Below are positions 18,569 to 28,234 of a stretch of 64,000 nucleotides of DNA, piece after piece. Position 1 is the stretch's first letter; each line of letters opens with the position of its first letter. Below the pieces are notes generated by a model. It did not search any database, was not told the DNA's origin, and saw only the letters and a program-made list of their open reading frames with translations. This stretch comes from Pseudomonadota bacterium (GTDB lineage: Bacteria > Pseudomonadota > Gammaproteobacteria > Ga0077536), in NCBI GenBank assembly GCA_018668255.1, contig JABISZ010000038.1, positions 117,063 to 181,062 of the forward strand. The letters run 5' to 3'. The position numbers and the translations under genes are program-made.

Positions 18569-21500
18569 ATGAGAAAAATAAAAAAAATACTAGTAGCTAA
18601 CCGTGGAGAAATCGCGATCCGAGTTATGAGGGCGGCTTCTGAACTAGCTATTCAGACCGTGGCAGTCTATGCCCACGAAGATCGTTTTTCATTGCATCGA
18701 TTTAAGGCGGATGAGTCTTACCTGATAGGTGCTGGAGACACTCCGGTAAAAGCCTATTTGAGTATAGAGAAAATCATGGCGATTGCTCTTTCCAGTGAGG
18801 TAGATGCCATTCATCCCGGTTACGGATTCTTATCTGAGAGCCCGGAACTTGCAGAGGCTTGTGCTGACGCAGGCTTAGTTTTCATAGGGCCATCACCAGA
18901 GGTCATGAGAAAGTTAGGCAATAAAATACAAGCTCGCGCCTTAGCGGAGTCAGGCGGAGTCGCTGTAATGCCAGCAACTAAGTCGTTGCCTACCGATGAA
19001 AAGGAAGTTTCTATATTGGCTGAATCGGTTGGCTATCCTCTTATGCTCAAAGCTTCTTGGGGAGGCGGTGGTCGTGGAATGAGAGTCATTGATTCTGCGG
19101 AAGATCTACATGCCATTGTCCAGACTGGTAGGCGTGAAGCTCTAGCTGCGTTCAATAATGACGAGATTTATTTGGAAAAGCTCGTGAAGAACGCACGGCA
19201 CGTGGAGGTGCAGATACTTGGTGATACGCATGGAAATATCGTGCACTTGTTTGAGCGCGATTGCACCGTTCAAAGAAGGAATCAGAAAGTCGTTGAGCGA
19301 GCTCCCGCTATTTATCTAACCGAAGAGCAGCGCGCTGATTTTTGTCTTGCCGCAATAAAAGTGTGTAAGTCTGTCAACTACACTTGTGCAGGGACTGTTG
19401 AATTCTTACAGGATGTAGATACAGGCGCTTTCTATTTTATTGAGGTGAACCCTCGCATTCAAGTTGAACATACTGTCACAGAGGCAATTACTGGTATAGA
19501 TATAGTTAAAGCTCAAGTTAGGATATCGGAAGGGCATACAATAGGTTCTCGAGAGTCAGGTATTCCTCAGCAGACTGATATCAAAATTCATGGTCATGCA
19601 ATTCAGTGCAGGGTTACCGCAGAAGACCCTGAAAACAACTTCATTCCAGATTACGGCACTATTACAACCTATAGAAGTCCAGCCGGTTTCGGTATTAGGT
19701 TAGATGCCGGAACTGCCTACACTGGCGCCGAAATCACAAGGTACTATGATTCTCTATTAGTTAAAGTCACCGCGTGGGCGGCGACCGAGGAGGAAGTCAC
19801 ACTTAGGATGCGCAGGGCTCTTCTAGAGTTTCGAATTAGGGGGATAAGCACTAATCTTGAATTTCTAGCTGAGTTAATGACAAATAAAAAGTTTCAAAAG
19901 GCGGATTATACTACTCGGTTTATCGATGAAACCCCCGAGCTCATGGAGCTTCCTCATCGACGTGATAGAGGCACTAAACTTGTTAATTATGTGGCCGAGA
20001 TTATTGCAAAAGGCAACCCTGCAGTTGCGGATCGGCCGTGGCCAAGTGTCATCGAAGCGCCGAGCATTCCTAGCTGTGAAGATGTAGCTATTGCGGCAGG
20101 TTCCAGGCAGAAATTTGAAGAGCTGGGCGCGACAAGTTTTTCGAAATGGATGTTGGATCAAAGACAAATTCTAATTACCGATACGACATTTCGTGATGCA
20201 CATCAGTCTCTATTAGCCACTCGCTTTAGGAGCTATGATTTACTTCAGATATGCGATGCTTATGCGCGTCTAGCTCCTCAATTATTATCTGTTGAGTGTT
20301 GGGGTGGCGCGACTTTTGATGTGGCAATGAGATTTCTAAATGAGTGTCCTTGGACGCGTTTAAAATCTATCCGAGAAAAGCTTCCTAATGTGCTCACGCA
20401 GATGTTGTTGAGAGCATCAAACGCAGTCGGGTACAAAAATTACCCCGATAATGTGGTGAGCTATTTTATTAGTCAAGCTGCGACATCTGGTGTTGATATC
20501 TTTAGAGTGTTTGATTCTTTGAACTGGGTTGAGAACATGCGCTTGCCAATGGACTCGGTTATAGAGTCGGGGAAGATTTGTGAAGCAACTATTTGCTATA
20601 CAGGTAACTTAGTTGGAGCGAGTGAGAAAAAATACAACTTAGCTTATTACGTGAAAATGGCGAAAGAATTGGAGTCTGCTGGCGCCCATATTTTAGGGAT
20701 AAAAGATATGGCAGGACTCTGTCTTCCCAGAGCCGCAACCTTATTGATCTCAGAACTAAAGCAGGAAATTGGAATACCAATTCATTTTCATACTCATGAT
20801 ACCAGTGGGATAGCGGGCGCAACGGCGCTCGCGGCGATAGATGCTGGCGCAGATGCTGTTGATCTGGCTATGGACTCGATGAGCGGTATGACATCACAAC
20901 CAAATATGGGCTCAGTACTTGAGGCTCTTCGGGATAGTCCTCGCGAAAGCAGCTTAGACGGCCATGCGATTAGAATACTGTCCGATTATTGGGCTGGAGT
21001 TCGGAGAAATTATTTTCCTTTCGAAAGCCAAGAGCGAACCGGTGCGTCTGAGGTTTATGTGCATGGGATGCCAGGTGGACAGTTTACAAATTTACGAGAG
21101 CAAGCGAGATCACTTGGTTTAGGTAAAAAGTGGAGTGAAGTGTCCAAAGCCTACGCCGATGTAAACGATATGTTTGGTGATATTGTCAAGGTAACCCCCA
21201 GCTCAAAAGTAGTCGGTGACATGGCATTAATGATGGTCAGTAGTGGTTTCAGCAGAGAAGATGTTCAGTCTGCTAGCACTGATGTACCTTTTCCTGAATC
21301 AGTAGTTTCCTTTTTTAGAGGCGACTTAGGTCAACCTTTAGGGGGATTTCCTCCTTCTTTGCGCGAAAAAGTCTTACAAGGCGAAGTAGGCTTAGAAGTA
21401 AGACCGGGGTCCGTGCTTCCACTCGCGGATTTAGATGAGGAGCGCCTCTTCGCTGAGCAGCAAGCTGCGAGGGAAATCTCAGACGAAGAGTTTGCTTCTT

Positions 21501-22009
21501 ACCTCATGTACCCTGATGTTTTTATCGAATACGTTGCGGCTTATCGGAAATATAGTGATTTGACTGTGCTACCGACGACTATCTTTTTCTATGGGATGGA
21601 GTCAGGTCAAGAAGTGCAATTACAGATTGAATCTGGACGGTCAATCGTGCTGAGATATATGGGAATGAGTGAAGTTGATCAAGACGGCCAGAAAACAGTG
21701 TACTTTGAGCTAAATGGGCAGCCGAGACAAGTTCGGATTTTAACGGAGAAAGGGGAAACCACTAAAATTTTGGCTCTTAAGTCGGATGATGGCAATGTCT
21801 GCCATATCGGTTGCCCTATGCCTGGCCTGATAGCCCAAATAGATGTGGGAATAGGTGATGCGGTTAGCAAAGGGCAGTCTTTATTTACCATTGAGGCTAT
21901 GAAGATGCAAACTACAATTCGTGCCGAACGGGATGGCATCATTAAAGAGATAATTGTGGCCGAAACACAACAAGTAGATAGTGGGGATTTATTGGCGGTT
22001 TTTGATTAG
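18569..22009 (+). CDS. pyc: Pyruvate carboxylase, single-chain
   Basis: The enzyme carboxylates pyruvate to oxaloacetate, an anaplerotic reaction. The 1146-residue chain contains, in order, a biotin carboxylase domain (KILVANRGEIAIR at the start, ATP-grasp KASWGGGGRGMR, EVNPRIQVEHTVTE), a carboxyltransferase TIM barrel (TFRDAHQSLLATR near residue 535, then DMAGL and HFHTHDTSG), and a biotinyl domain with the biotinylation motif AMKM at Lys1112. The alpha4 single-chain form is less usual among gammaproteobacteria, several of which use a two-subunit type. It stands alone with no adjacent regulator. Confidence 0.97.
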   Translation: MRKIKKILVANRGEIAIRVMRAASELAIQTVAVYAHEDRFSLHRFKADESYLIGAGDTPVKAYLSIEKIMAIALSSEVDAIHPGYGFLSESPELAEACADAGLVFIGPSPEVMRKLGNKIQARALAESGGVAVMPATKSLPTDEKEVSILAESVGYPLMLKASWGGGGRGMRVIDSAEDLHAIVQTGRREALAAFNNDEIYLEKLVKNARHVEVQILGDTHGNIVHLFERDCTVQRRNQKVVERAPAIYLTEEQRADFCLAAIKVCKSVNYTCAGTVEFLQDVDTGAFYFIEVNPRIQVEHTVTEAITGIDIVKAQVRISEGHTIGSRESGIPQQTDIKIHGHAIQCRVTAEDPENNFIPDYGTITTYRSPAGFGIRLDAGTAYTGAEITRYYDSLLVKVTAWAATEEEVTLRMRRALLEFRIRGISTNLEFLAELMTNKKFQKADYTTRFIDETPELMELPHRRDRGTKLVNYVAEIIAKGNPAVADRPWPSVIEAPSIPSCEDVAIAAGSRQKFEELGATSFSKWMLDQRQILITDTTFRDAHQSLLATRFRSYDLLQICDAYARLAPQLLSVECWGGATFDVAMRFLNECPWTRLKSIREKLPNVLTQMLLRASNAVGYKNYPDNVVSYFISQAATSGVDIFRVFDSLNWVENMRLPMDSVIESGKICEATICYTGNLVGASEKKYNLAYYVKMAKELESAGAHILGIKDMAGLCLPRAATLLISELKQEIGIPIHFHTHDTSGIAGATALAAIDAGADAVDLAMDSMSGMTSQPNMGSVLEALRDSPRESSLDGHAIRILSDYWAGVRRNYFPFESQERTGASEVYVHGMPGGQFTNLREQARSLGLGKKWSEVSKAYADVNDMFGDIVKVTPSSKVVGDMALMMVSSGFSREDVQSASTDVPFPESVVSFFRGDLGQPLGGFPPSLREKVLQGEVGLEVRPGSVLPLADLDEERLFAEQQAAREISDEEFASYLMYPDVFIEYVAAYRKYSDLTVLPTTIFFYGMESGQEVQLQIESGRSIVLRYMGMSEVDQDGQKTVYFELNGQPRQVRILTEKGETTKILALKSDDGNVCHIGCPMPGLIAQIDVGIGDAVSKGQSLFTIEAMKMQTTIRAERDGIIKEIIVAETQQVDSGDLLAVFD

Positions 22010-22038
22010 TAAAGCCAAGGTTTCAAGGCATATTTAAA

Positions 22039-22227
22039 AGTACTCTCCGCTATGCCGTGACCGATCGGAATCTTGAACCAGAAGCTCAAGTGTGGAATTT
22101 CACTGCCTGAATCAGGCTATCTTCTACTTGAAAACGTGCTCAACATCAGGCCTAGTTCTATTCCGCGATTATAAAATTATCGGCTCAGAGATCGTCTGAT
22201 CGGATCGCGCACAAAGCAGAGAGTACT
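22039..22227 (-). ncRNA. ssrS: 6S RNA
   Basis: 6S RNA binds sigma-70 RNA polymerase by mimicking an open promoter. The ends form a 12-base closing stem: AGTACTCTCTGC at 22227-22216 (minus strand) pairs with GCGGAGAGTACT at 22050-22039. Inside are the conserved CTGAGCCGATA element and the CTTGAGCTTCTGGTTCAAG hairpin that resembles CTTGAACCAAGGGTTCAAG of E. coli. The length of about 189 is close to the E. coli 184. Its place just downstream of zapA on the same strand is the conserved gammaproteobacterial location. Exact ends are inferred from the stem. Confidence 0.92.
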
Positions 22228-22302
22228 AGGAAGCTATCCTACAGCTTTTTGGTTTAAGACGAAATAGTTTTTATTTAGGCAGACTCAACCTTACGTTCAG
22301 AG

Positions 22303-22602
22303 CTATTTCTTAGATAGCACGGCATCTATCTTGGCTTGCATTTGAGTTACTCGTTGATCTAATGCTTTAGAGCTAATGATATTTTTCTTTTTTAGTTTTA
22401 AGTACTCGTTTGCGATGTTTAATGCTACTAGAACAGCAGTGTTTTCATTCCCGCTGTTGTTAACTTTACTATTTTGCTCGGCTATTTTGTTGTTCAAAAA
22501 GTCTACTGAAAGCATTAGCTCTTCTTTTTCGTCTTCTTTGCAGCCTATAAGATAATCATTATTTAATATTGTTACTTTAACGGGGGTTATGCCGTCGCTC
22601 AT
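22303..22602 (-). CDS. zapA: Cell division protein ZapA
   Basis: ZapA promotes bundling of FtsZ filaments at mid-cell. The 99-residue protein has an N-terminal beta-rich head (PVKVTILNNDYLIGC, EDEKEELMLSVDFLNNKI) and a long C-terminal coiled-coil helix. It overlaps the upstream coiled-coil gene by four bases and is followed by 6S RNA, which together are the standard arrangement for this locus. Confidence 0.92.
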   Translation of the reverse strand: MSDGITPVKVTILNNDYLIGCKEDEKEELMLSVDFLNNKIAEQNSKVNNSGNENTAVLVALNIANEYLKLKKKNIISSKALDQRVTQMQAKIDAVLSKK

Positions 22603-22823
22603 GATCTGTTTTCCAGAGCTTTAAGTCGTGTAATCATTCCTTCCACTCGTGTTCGAGCCTGCTCAGTTTTACTGATTAGCTCAGTTCGCTCGAGTGTTAA
22701 CGTATTTTGATGAGTTTTTAGCACTGTGTTTTCGACAGTTAAACTTTCTATCGTTGTAATTAATTCATCTATGCGAGCCTCTAAAGAGGATAGCTCAAGC
22801 TCATTGGTGTCATTTTTATCCAT
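22599..22823 (-). CDS. ZapB-like coiled-coil protein (TIGR02449-type)
   Basis: A 74-residue protein that is almost entirely a predicted coiled coil, with heptads through LSSLEARIDELITTIESL and a hydrophilic tail. Genes of this size and composition sit directly before zapA in many gammaproteobacteria and are annotated as TIGR02449 or cell division protein ZapB. A role with ZapA in Z-ring organisation is inferred from the four-base overlap and coiled-coil character. Sequence alone cannot prove homology to E. coli ZapB. Confidence 0.75.
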   Translation of the reverse strand: MDKNDTNELELSSLEARIDELITTIESLTVENTVLKTHQNTLTLERTELISKTEQARTRVEGMITRLKALENRS

Positions 22824-22973
22824 ATTTATCTGCCTAGGCTAGTTTAAACAATTTACGACCAGTCAAATATAGAGCTCTTTAGCGGAGATGGTCAATAGCA
22901 TTCCCGCTGTTGGTTGTGCTTTCATCATGTGATAATAAGAGAGGATTGTTGGTATTTGCAAAGGGTGTGGAAG

Positions 22974-23540
22974 ATGTCATTAGGTTTATATGTTGCGTTT
23001 GAGGATGCCTTATTAGAGGCAGGGTGTTCTGCTATCCCCTCTGAAGCACACGGGACTTTGGTTGGTCTCCTCTCCGGGCCAAGCCAAGTTGATCAAGGAG
23101 TCTGGCTTAATTGTATAAATGATGACTCAAAGTTATCTATGGACTCTGTGATTTTATCTGAAACTTCAGCACTGGAAAATTTTATTAAGCGCGCGGTCAA
23201 TGCTTTAGGTGATATGGAAACTGATCCACTTATTCTTATTCCAAGTGACGATGTGGAGCTTGGAGAGAGAGCAACTTCTTTTTCTAGTTGGTGCAGTGGC
23301 TTTCTTTATGGTTTCGGAATTTCTGGAGTTGCAGAGGACGTTCCTCTAAGTTCTGAATCGCAAGAGTTCTTGAGACACTTGACACAGTTTTGTCGGTTAG
23401 ATTTTGAGGTTGAGAATAATGAGGAGCACGAAAAAGCGCTATTTGAATTGCTAGAGTTCAGCAAAGTTGGAGTGTTGAACCTTGTTGAAGAGGTAAAAGA
23501 TTTGAGTTTGGTGCATACAGAAATTAACTCGCTACACTAA
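22974..23540 (+). CDS. ygfB: UPF0149 family protein, YgfB-like
   Basis: The 188-residue protein starts MSLGLYVAFEDALLEAG and contains the family segments SEAHGTLVGLLSG, FSSWCSGFLYGFG and LLEFSKVGVLNLVEE. UPF0149/YgfB proteins are small and alpha-helical; in Pseudomonas aeruginosa YgfB influences ampDh3 expression, but the general role is unclear. ATG 22974 is chosen over 22914 because AGGG precedes it at good distance and the protein then begins at the conserved domain. It leads the pepP-ubiH-ubiI run, its standard place. Confidence 0.9.
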   Translation: MSLGLYVAFEDALLEAGCSAIPSEAHGTLVGLLSGPSQVDQGVWLNCINDDSKLSMDSVILSETSALENFIKRAVNALGDMETDPLILIPSDDVELGERATSFSSWCSGFLYGFGISGVAEDVPLSSESQEFLRHLTQFCRLDFEVENNEEHEKALFELLEFSKVGVLNLVEEVKDLSLVHTEINSLH

Positions 23541-23545
23541 GAGAC

Positions 23546-24862
23546 ATGAAAATGAAGCAACAAGAATTCGCAGGTAGACGTAAAGAGTTAATGGAGATAG
23601 CAGGGAATGGGTCGATTATTATCCAGCCTTCTTCACAAGAGCATGTTAGGAACCGTGATGTTTACTACCCTTATAGGCCTGATAGTGACTTCCACTTCCT
23701 AACTGGTTTTGGCGAACCGCTGTCGGTTGCCGTTCTTATACCAGGTCGACCTCAAGGAGAGTTCATTCTGTTTTGTCGAGAAAAAGATCAAGATGCTGAG
23801 ATATGGCACGGTAGGCGTTCTGGTCTCGAGGGCGCATGTACTTTTTACGGTGCTGATGATGCATTCCCTATTGAGGACCTAGACGAAATTCTCCCTGGCC
23901 TACTTGAAAACAAAGATCGCATTTATTACACAATGGGTAGATACGCTGACTTCGACCAACGAGTTATCGGCTGGCTTAATCACGTAACAGAAATGGCTCG
24001 CGCAGGAGTACATGCACCTGATCAATTTATATCGCTTAGTCATTTGGTTCATGAGATGAGATTGATAAAAAGCCCCGCAGAAATAAGAGTGATGCGTCGT
24101 GCTGCTGCAATATCTTCGACGGCGCACAGTCGAGCAATGAAGATTACAAAACCTGGTTTGTTTGAGTATCAAGTGGAGGCAGAAATAATGCACAGCTTTA
24201 TGGATCAAGGTTCGCGCTCGCCTGCGTACCCCTCGATTGTTGGTGCTGGCCGAAACAGTTGTATCCTTCATTACACAGAAAACAATGAAAAATTGAAAAA
24301 TGGCGACATGCTTTTAATTGATGCGGGCGCGGAGGTAGAAAGTTATGCGAGTGATATTACGCGCACTTTCCCCGTGAATGGGAAATTCAGTCGAAACCAA
24401 AAGATCGTTTATGAAATAGTTTTGGCGGCTCAATTGGCAGCTATTGCAGAAGTGAAGCCGGGCAATCGATGGAATCAGCCTCACGATGCTGCCGTTGCAG
24501 TAATCACAGAAGGGCTACTTGATATGGGCATTTTAAAAGGGAGCCTACAGAAGCTTATCCAAACCGAAGCCTGTCGCCCTTATTACATGCATAAGACGGG
24601 ACATTGGCTTGGAATGGATGTACATGATGTCGGCGACTATAAAATTGCGGACCAATGGCGTGTATTTGAGCCAGGAATGGTTACAACGATCGAGCCTGGA
24701 TTATATTTTTCAGCATTTACTAAAGGATTGCCAAAAAAATGGCACAACATCGGCATCAGAATCGAAGACGATGTCTTAGTGACGTCCTCAGGATGCGATG
24801 TTTTGAGTGATGCGCCTAAAACTGTTAAGGAAATTGAGGATCTGATGCGTGCAGTACACTGA
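23546..24862 (+). CDS. pepP: Xaa-Pro aminopeptidase
   Basis: PepP removes N-terminal residues preceding proline. The 438-residue protein has the N-terminal creatinase-like domain (YYPYRPDSDFHFLTGF) and the pita-bread catalytic domain. All five metal ligands are visible: two aspartates in LIDAGAEVESYASDITRTF, the histidine in KTGHWLGMDVHDVG, and glutamates in TIEPGLYF and IRIEDDVL. It lies six bases after ygfB and overlaps ubiH by 14 bases, matching the conserved operon. Confidence 0.96.
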   Translation: MKMKQQEFAGRRKELMEIAGNGSIIIQPSSQEHVRNRDVYYPYRPDSDFHFLTGFGEPLSVAVLIPGRPQGEFILFCREKDQDAEIWHGRRSGLEGACTFYGADDAFPIEDLDEILPGLLENKDRIYYTMGRYADFDQRVIGWLNHVTEMARAGVHAPDQFISLSHLVHEMRLIKSPAEIRVMRRAAAISSTAHSRAMKITKPGLFEYQVEAEIMHSFMDQGSRSPAYPSIVGAGRNSCILHYTENNEKLKNGDMLLIDAGAEVESYASDITRTFPVNGKFSRNQKIVYEIVLAAQLAAIAEVKPGNRWNQPHDAAVAVITEGLLDMGILKGSLQKLIQTEACRPYYMHKTGHWLGMDVHDVGDYKIADQWRVFEPGMVTTIEPGLYFSAFTKGLPKKWHNIGIRIEDDVLVTSSGCDVLSDAPKTVKEIEDLMRAVH

Positions 24863-26060
24863 CACAGATTGTGTGGTGATAGGTGCTGGGTTAGTTGGAT
24901 GTGTTGCAGCATTAGGACTCAGCCAGAATGGGTTTCGTGTTCAGATTTTTGAAACAGTTAAGTTCTGTAAAGGGATGCCGGAGGATGGGAGATCTTTGGT
25001 ATTGTCTCCTTCTTCAATACAGATACTGAAGGCTTTGCAGATATGGCCAAAATTAGTCGGATGGGCGTATTCGGTAAAGAATATTCGTGTGTCCGAGAGA
25101 GGGACTTATGGGAGTGTGTTGCTCTCAGCGGAAGAAGTTGGTGCTCAAGAGCTAGGATGTTCCTTCCCTGCTGGAAAGTTACTGGGCGCCCTCAGAAATG
25201 CCGTTGTTGAGGACCAAAATATCGTAGTGCGTGACCAAGTTAGTTTCTCTGAGCTTAAGGAACACAACGATTATTGCGAAGTGAATATTGTGGAGGATGG
25301 TTTTACAGATAAGATGAGTACTCGGTTTCTGGTCGGCGCTGATGGTTCTGGATCAACTGTAAGAACAGCGCTAGGAGGTTCTCTTTCAACCATATCATAT
25401 GGCCAGCATGCAGTAGTAGCTGAATTAACAGCCTCTGTTCCATGCAACCATAAGGCGTATGAGCACTTCACTGGCCAAGGACCACTCGCTTTTATTCCTA
25501 CAGGGTTGAATACATACACAAGTGTTCAGTGCTTTGATGTCGAAGCTTCTATTCACGCGTGTGCAATGTCCGACGACGCTTACTTAAGACTTACAGAGAA
25601 AAATATAGGTGGAAGGTTAGGTGAGATGTCTAACTTAGGGAAACGTTATAGTTATCCATTGATGAGACAAAAATCTAGCATTTTAAATAGCGAGAGAGTC
25701 GTAGTGATTGGAAATGCGGCGAATGTCGTGCACCCCAATGGTGCGCAAGGATTAAATCTTGGCTTTCGTGATGTAGCAACCTTATTAACATTAATTAAGA
25801 GAAGTGGAAAAAGCTACAATACAAAGGCTACTCTGGGGCAATATGCTAGTTTACGCCTGAAAGATCATCGTATGACCGTCAGGTTCACTGATCTACTGGC
25901 TCAAGGTTCTCGCTCCTCATTAAATAGCCTGGTAATTTTTCGGCGGTTGAGCATGCTAGCATTTTCCCATTCAAGTCGATTAAGAAAGCGTTTAGTGCAA
26001 AAGGCGAGCGGCCTAGGGCTTTTGGAACAGAGTGTCGACTTCTCACTCTGGGATCAGTGA
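24849..26060 (+). CDS. ubiH: 2-octaprenyl-6-methoxyphenol hydroxylase
   Basis: UbiH is a class A flavin monooxygenase that hydroxylates the ubiquinone ring. The 403-residue protein has the FAD motif VVIGAGLVGCVAALGL, the ADGSGSTVR segment and the second FAD contact GNAANVVHPNGAQGLNLGFRD. That last motif is usually GDAAH, so Asp to Asn and His to Asn changes are notable, though the rest of the motif is intact. Assignment to ubiH rather than another Ubi hydroxylase follows the pepP-ubiH-ubiI order. Confidence 0.88.
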   Translation: MQYTDTDCVVIGAGLVGCVAALGLSQNGFRVQIFETVKFCKGMPEDGRSLVLSPSSIQILKALQIWPKLVGWAYSVKNIRVSERGTYGSVLLSAEEVGAQELGCSFPAGKLLGALRNAVVEDQNIVVRDQVSFSELKEHNDYCEVNIVEDGFTDKMSTRFLVGADGSGSTVRTALGGSLSTISYGQHAVVAELTASVPCNHKAYEHFTGQGPLAFIPTGLNTYTSVQCFDVEASIHACAMSDDAYLRLTEKNIGGRLGEMSNLGKRYSYPLMRQKSSILNSERVVVIGNAANVVHPNGAQGLNLGFRDVATLLTLIKRSGKSYNTKATLGQYASLRLKDHRMTVRFTDLLAQGSRSSLNSLVIFRRLSMLAFSHSSRLRKRLVQKASGLGLLEQSVDFSLWDQ

Positions 26061-27268
26061 AGATGGGAAATGAGCGCACCTATGATGTATGTGTGGTCGG
26101 AAGCGGGATAACGGCTCTTGTAGCAGCAGGTATATTCGCACAGAAAAATTTTAGTGTTTGTGTCGTCGCTCCACCCTTAAGAGAAGAAATTGAGTCGGGC
26201 GATATTCCGCCAAGACATTACTCAATTTCTGCTAGCTCTAGGCGAATTTTTGAACTACTACAGGTTTGGGAGGAGGTTAATGGGGTCGATGGAGGTTTAG
26301 TAAGAGGGATTGAAGTCTGGGGCTCAGCGTCTCGACCGCTTATAGAATTCTTGCCAACAATAGACCGTCTTAGTCCTCTTGCCTGGATCTTAGAGAGACA
26401 AAATATCGTGTCAGTCTTATTGGTTGCGATTCGTGGTCTTGGAGTGGATATTATTGAGTCTGAATTAATCAGCGTTGCTTGTGCAGAAGACACGGGGTTG
26501 GTACATCTCGAAAGCTGTGAGCTACGGGCTAGTTTAATAGTGGGTGCAGATGGTAGGAACTCTAAAGTACGACAATCAATGGGGGTATCTCTAGTCACAA
26601 AAACAATTGGCCAAGAGGCCGTCGTTGCTGTCGTAAAAACGGAAAAATCGCATCAGAATTTTGCCTGCCAGAGGTTTTTACAGACTGGACCAATTGCCTT
26701 CCTTCCGTTATCTGATCCACATTTGTCATCGATAGTTTGGTCATGCGAGCCATCAGAAGCGCAACGGTTGACTGAAGGAGGGCCGTTTTTTAACGAAGCT
26801 GTCACTTCTGTTTTTGGACATAAATACGGTGAGGTCATTGATAGTCGAGCACCCATGAGTTTTGGTATCGAGTCAGGAGGAGTAAGTTCTTTTTTTTCAG
26901 GGAGAGGTGTGCTGGTAGGGGAGTCAGCGCATGTAATGCATCCGCTGGCGGGCCAGGGATTAAATACAGCCTTATTAGATGTTGCCTCCTTAGCCGAGTG
27001 CATTGATAATAAGGATGTCTTGCTGACCTATTCCTCATTACGTCGCCGCTTGAGGCGTTACGAGAGGTGGAGGAAAGCTGAGGTGTTGAAAATGCTTTCA
27101 GTTACTGATGGGCTGAACTCACTGTTTTGCTCGGAAAAAATTTTCGTTTCCTTATTTAGGAAATTAGGGGCGCGGAGTCTTAATTACAGTCCGTTCGTCA
27201 AAGATTTTTTAATTAGCCATGCTGCTGGAGTCTACGGAGATGTTCCTGAGATGGTGAGACAAAAATAG
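26057..27268 (+). CDS. ubiI: Ubiquinone biosynthesis hydroxylase UbiI/VisC type
   Basis: A second class A flavin monooxygenase, 403 residues, overlapping ubiH by four bases. It has the dinucleotide motif VVGSGITALVAAG, VGADGRNSKVRQ and the FAD contact GESAHVMHPLAGQGLNTALLDV. UbiI performs the C5 hydroxylation in aerobic ubiquinone synthesis. The GxGxxA variant in the first motif and a Met-Lys-Met start are minor points. Paralogy with the preceding gene makes the exact hydroxylation position depend on gene order rather than on a visible residue. Confidence 0.87.
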   Translation: MKMGNERTYDVCVVGSGITALVAAGIFAQKNFSVCVVAPPLREEIESGDIPPRHYSISASSRRIFELLQVWEEVNGVDGGLVRGIEVWGSASRPLIEFLPTIDRLSPLAWILERQNIVSVLLVAIRGLGVDIIESELISVACAEDTGLVHLESCELRASLIVGADGRNSKVRQSMGVSLVTKTIGQEAVVAVVKTEKSHQNFACQRFLQTGPIAFLPLSDPHLSSIVWSCEPSEAQRLTEGGPFFNEAVTSVFGHKYGEVIDSRAPMSFGIESGGVSSFFSGRGVLVGESAHVMHPLAGQGLNTALLDVASLAECIDNKDVLLTYSSLRRRLRRYERWRKAEVLKMLSVTDGLNSLFCSEKIFVSLFRKLGARSLNYSPFVKDFLISHAAGVYGDVPEMVRQK

Positions 27269-27302
27269 AGTTATTTGCAATATATTTTAGGAAAAGTTTT
27301 TA

Positions 27303-28202
27303 ATGGATAATCTTTCATCAGTCTACGAAACACACTTAAAGAAGCTGCCTCTTGTACAGAAAGGGAAAGTGCGTGATATCTATGGGATAGGTACAGACCA
27401 TTTGCTGATCATAACTACCGACCGTCTTTCTGCTTTTGATGTAATTTTACCCGATCCGGTTCCGAATAAAGGCTGTATTTTGACTGAAATTTCAAATTTT
27501 TGGTTTGAAAAAACTAAGCATTTAATTAGTAACCATTTAGTTAAAGCAGACTTGGCAGAAATTCTGGCGGATGAGCCGTACAAAGAGGATTTAATTAAGC
27601 GCTCTATCGTAGTGAAAAAGCTCAAGCCGCTTCCTATAGAAGCAGTTGTTCGTGGTTATTTAATTGGATCAGGCTGGAAGGATTACTTAGCAACTGGCAG
27701 TGTTTGCGGAATACCCTTAGCTAAGAATCTTAGGCTTGCGGAGAAGCTCCCTGAGGCTATATTTACCCCTTCTACAAAAGCTGCGGTAGGCGATCATGAC
27801 GAAAATATCTCATTTAAAGAGACGTGTAATATATTGGGTCGAGAGCGCGCGGAAGAAGTTAGAGATGTGACATTGAAAATTTATTCACAAGCCTCAGATT
27901 TTGCCCTACAAAGAGGCATAATTATTGCTGACACGAAATTAGAGTTTGGCTTGGATGAGAATGAGGAAATGGTGGTTATCGATGAACTCCTTACCCCCGA
28001 TTCGTCGCGCTTTTGGCCTGCTTCTAGCTATGAAGTTGGAACCAGCCCTCCCAGCTTTGACAAACAATTCGTGAGAGATTATTTGGAAACTGTTGATTGG
28101 AACAAAGCTCCTCCTGGACCTAGAGTGCCCTCAGAAATTCTGAGGAGAACTAGCAACAAATATCAGGAAGCATTAGATATAATTACAAAGTCTTCTGACT
28201 AA
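27303..28202 (+). CDS. purC: Phosphoribosylaminoimidazole-succinocarboxamide synthase
   Basis: This enzyme makes SAICAR from CAIR, aspartate and ATP in purine synthesis. At 299 residues it is the longer, yeast-ADE1-like form rather than the roughly 237-residue E. coli form. Motifs include GKVRDIYGIG, TTDRLSAFDVILPDPVPNKG, VVRGYLIGSGWKDY and ADTKLEFGLDENEEMVVIDE. AGGAAAAG precedes the ATG. It is convergent with pgk. Confidence 0.96.
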   Translation: MDNLSSVYETHLKKLPLVQKGKVRDIYGIGTDHLLIITTDRLSAFDVILPDPVPNKGCILTEISNFWFEKTKHLISNHLVKADLAEILADEPYKEDLIKRSIVVKKLKPLPIEAVVRGYLIGSGWKDYLATGSVCGIPLAKNLRLAEKLPEAIFTPSTKAAVGDHDENISFKETCNILGRERAEEVRDVTLKIYSQASDFALQRGIIIADTKLEFGLDENEEMVVIDELLTPDSSRFWPASSYEVGTSPPSFDKQFVRDYLETVDWNKAPPGPRVPSEILRRTSNKYQEALDIITKSSD

Positions 28203-28211
28203 TACTTATCT

Positions 28212-28233
28212 AAAAACACCTATGGCTTGGGTG
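28212..28233 (-). terminator. Possible weak terminator after pgk
   Basis: Read on the minus strand just past the pgk stop, CACC and GGTG form a short stem around a nine-base loop, immediately followed by five T residues. The stem is only four clean pairs plus a mismatch and one more pair, so this is a tentative call. Confidence 0.3.
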
Positions 28234-28234
28234 C

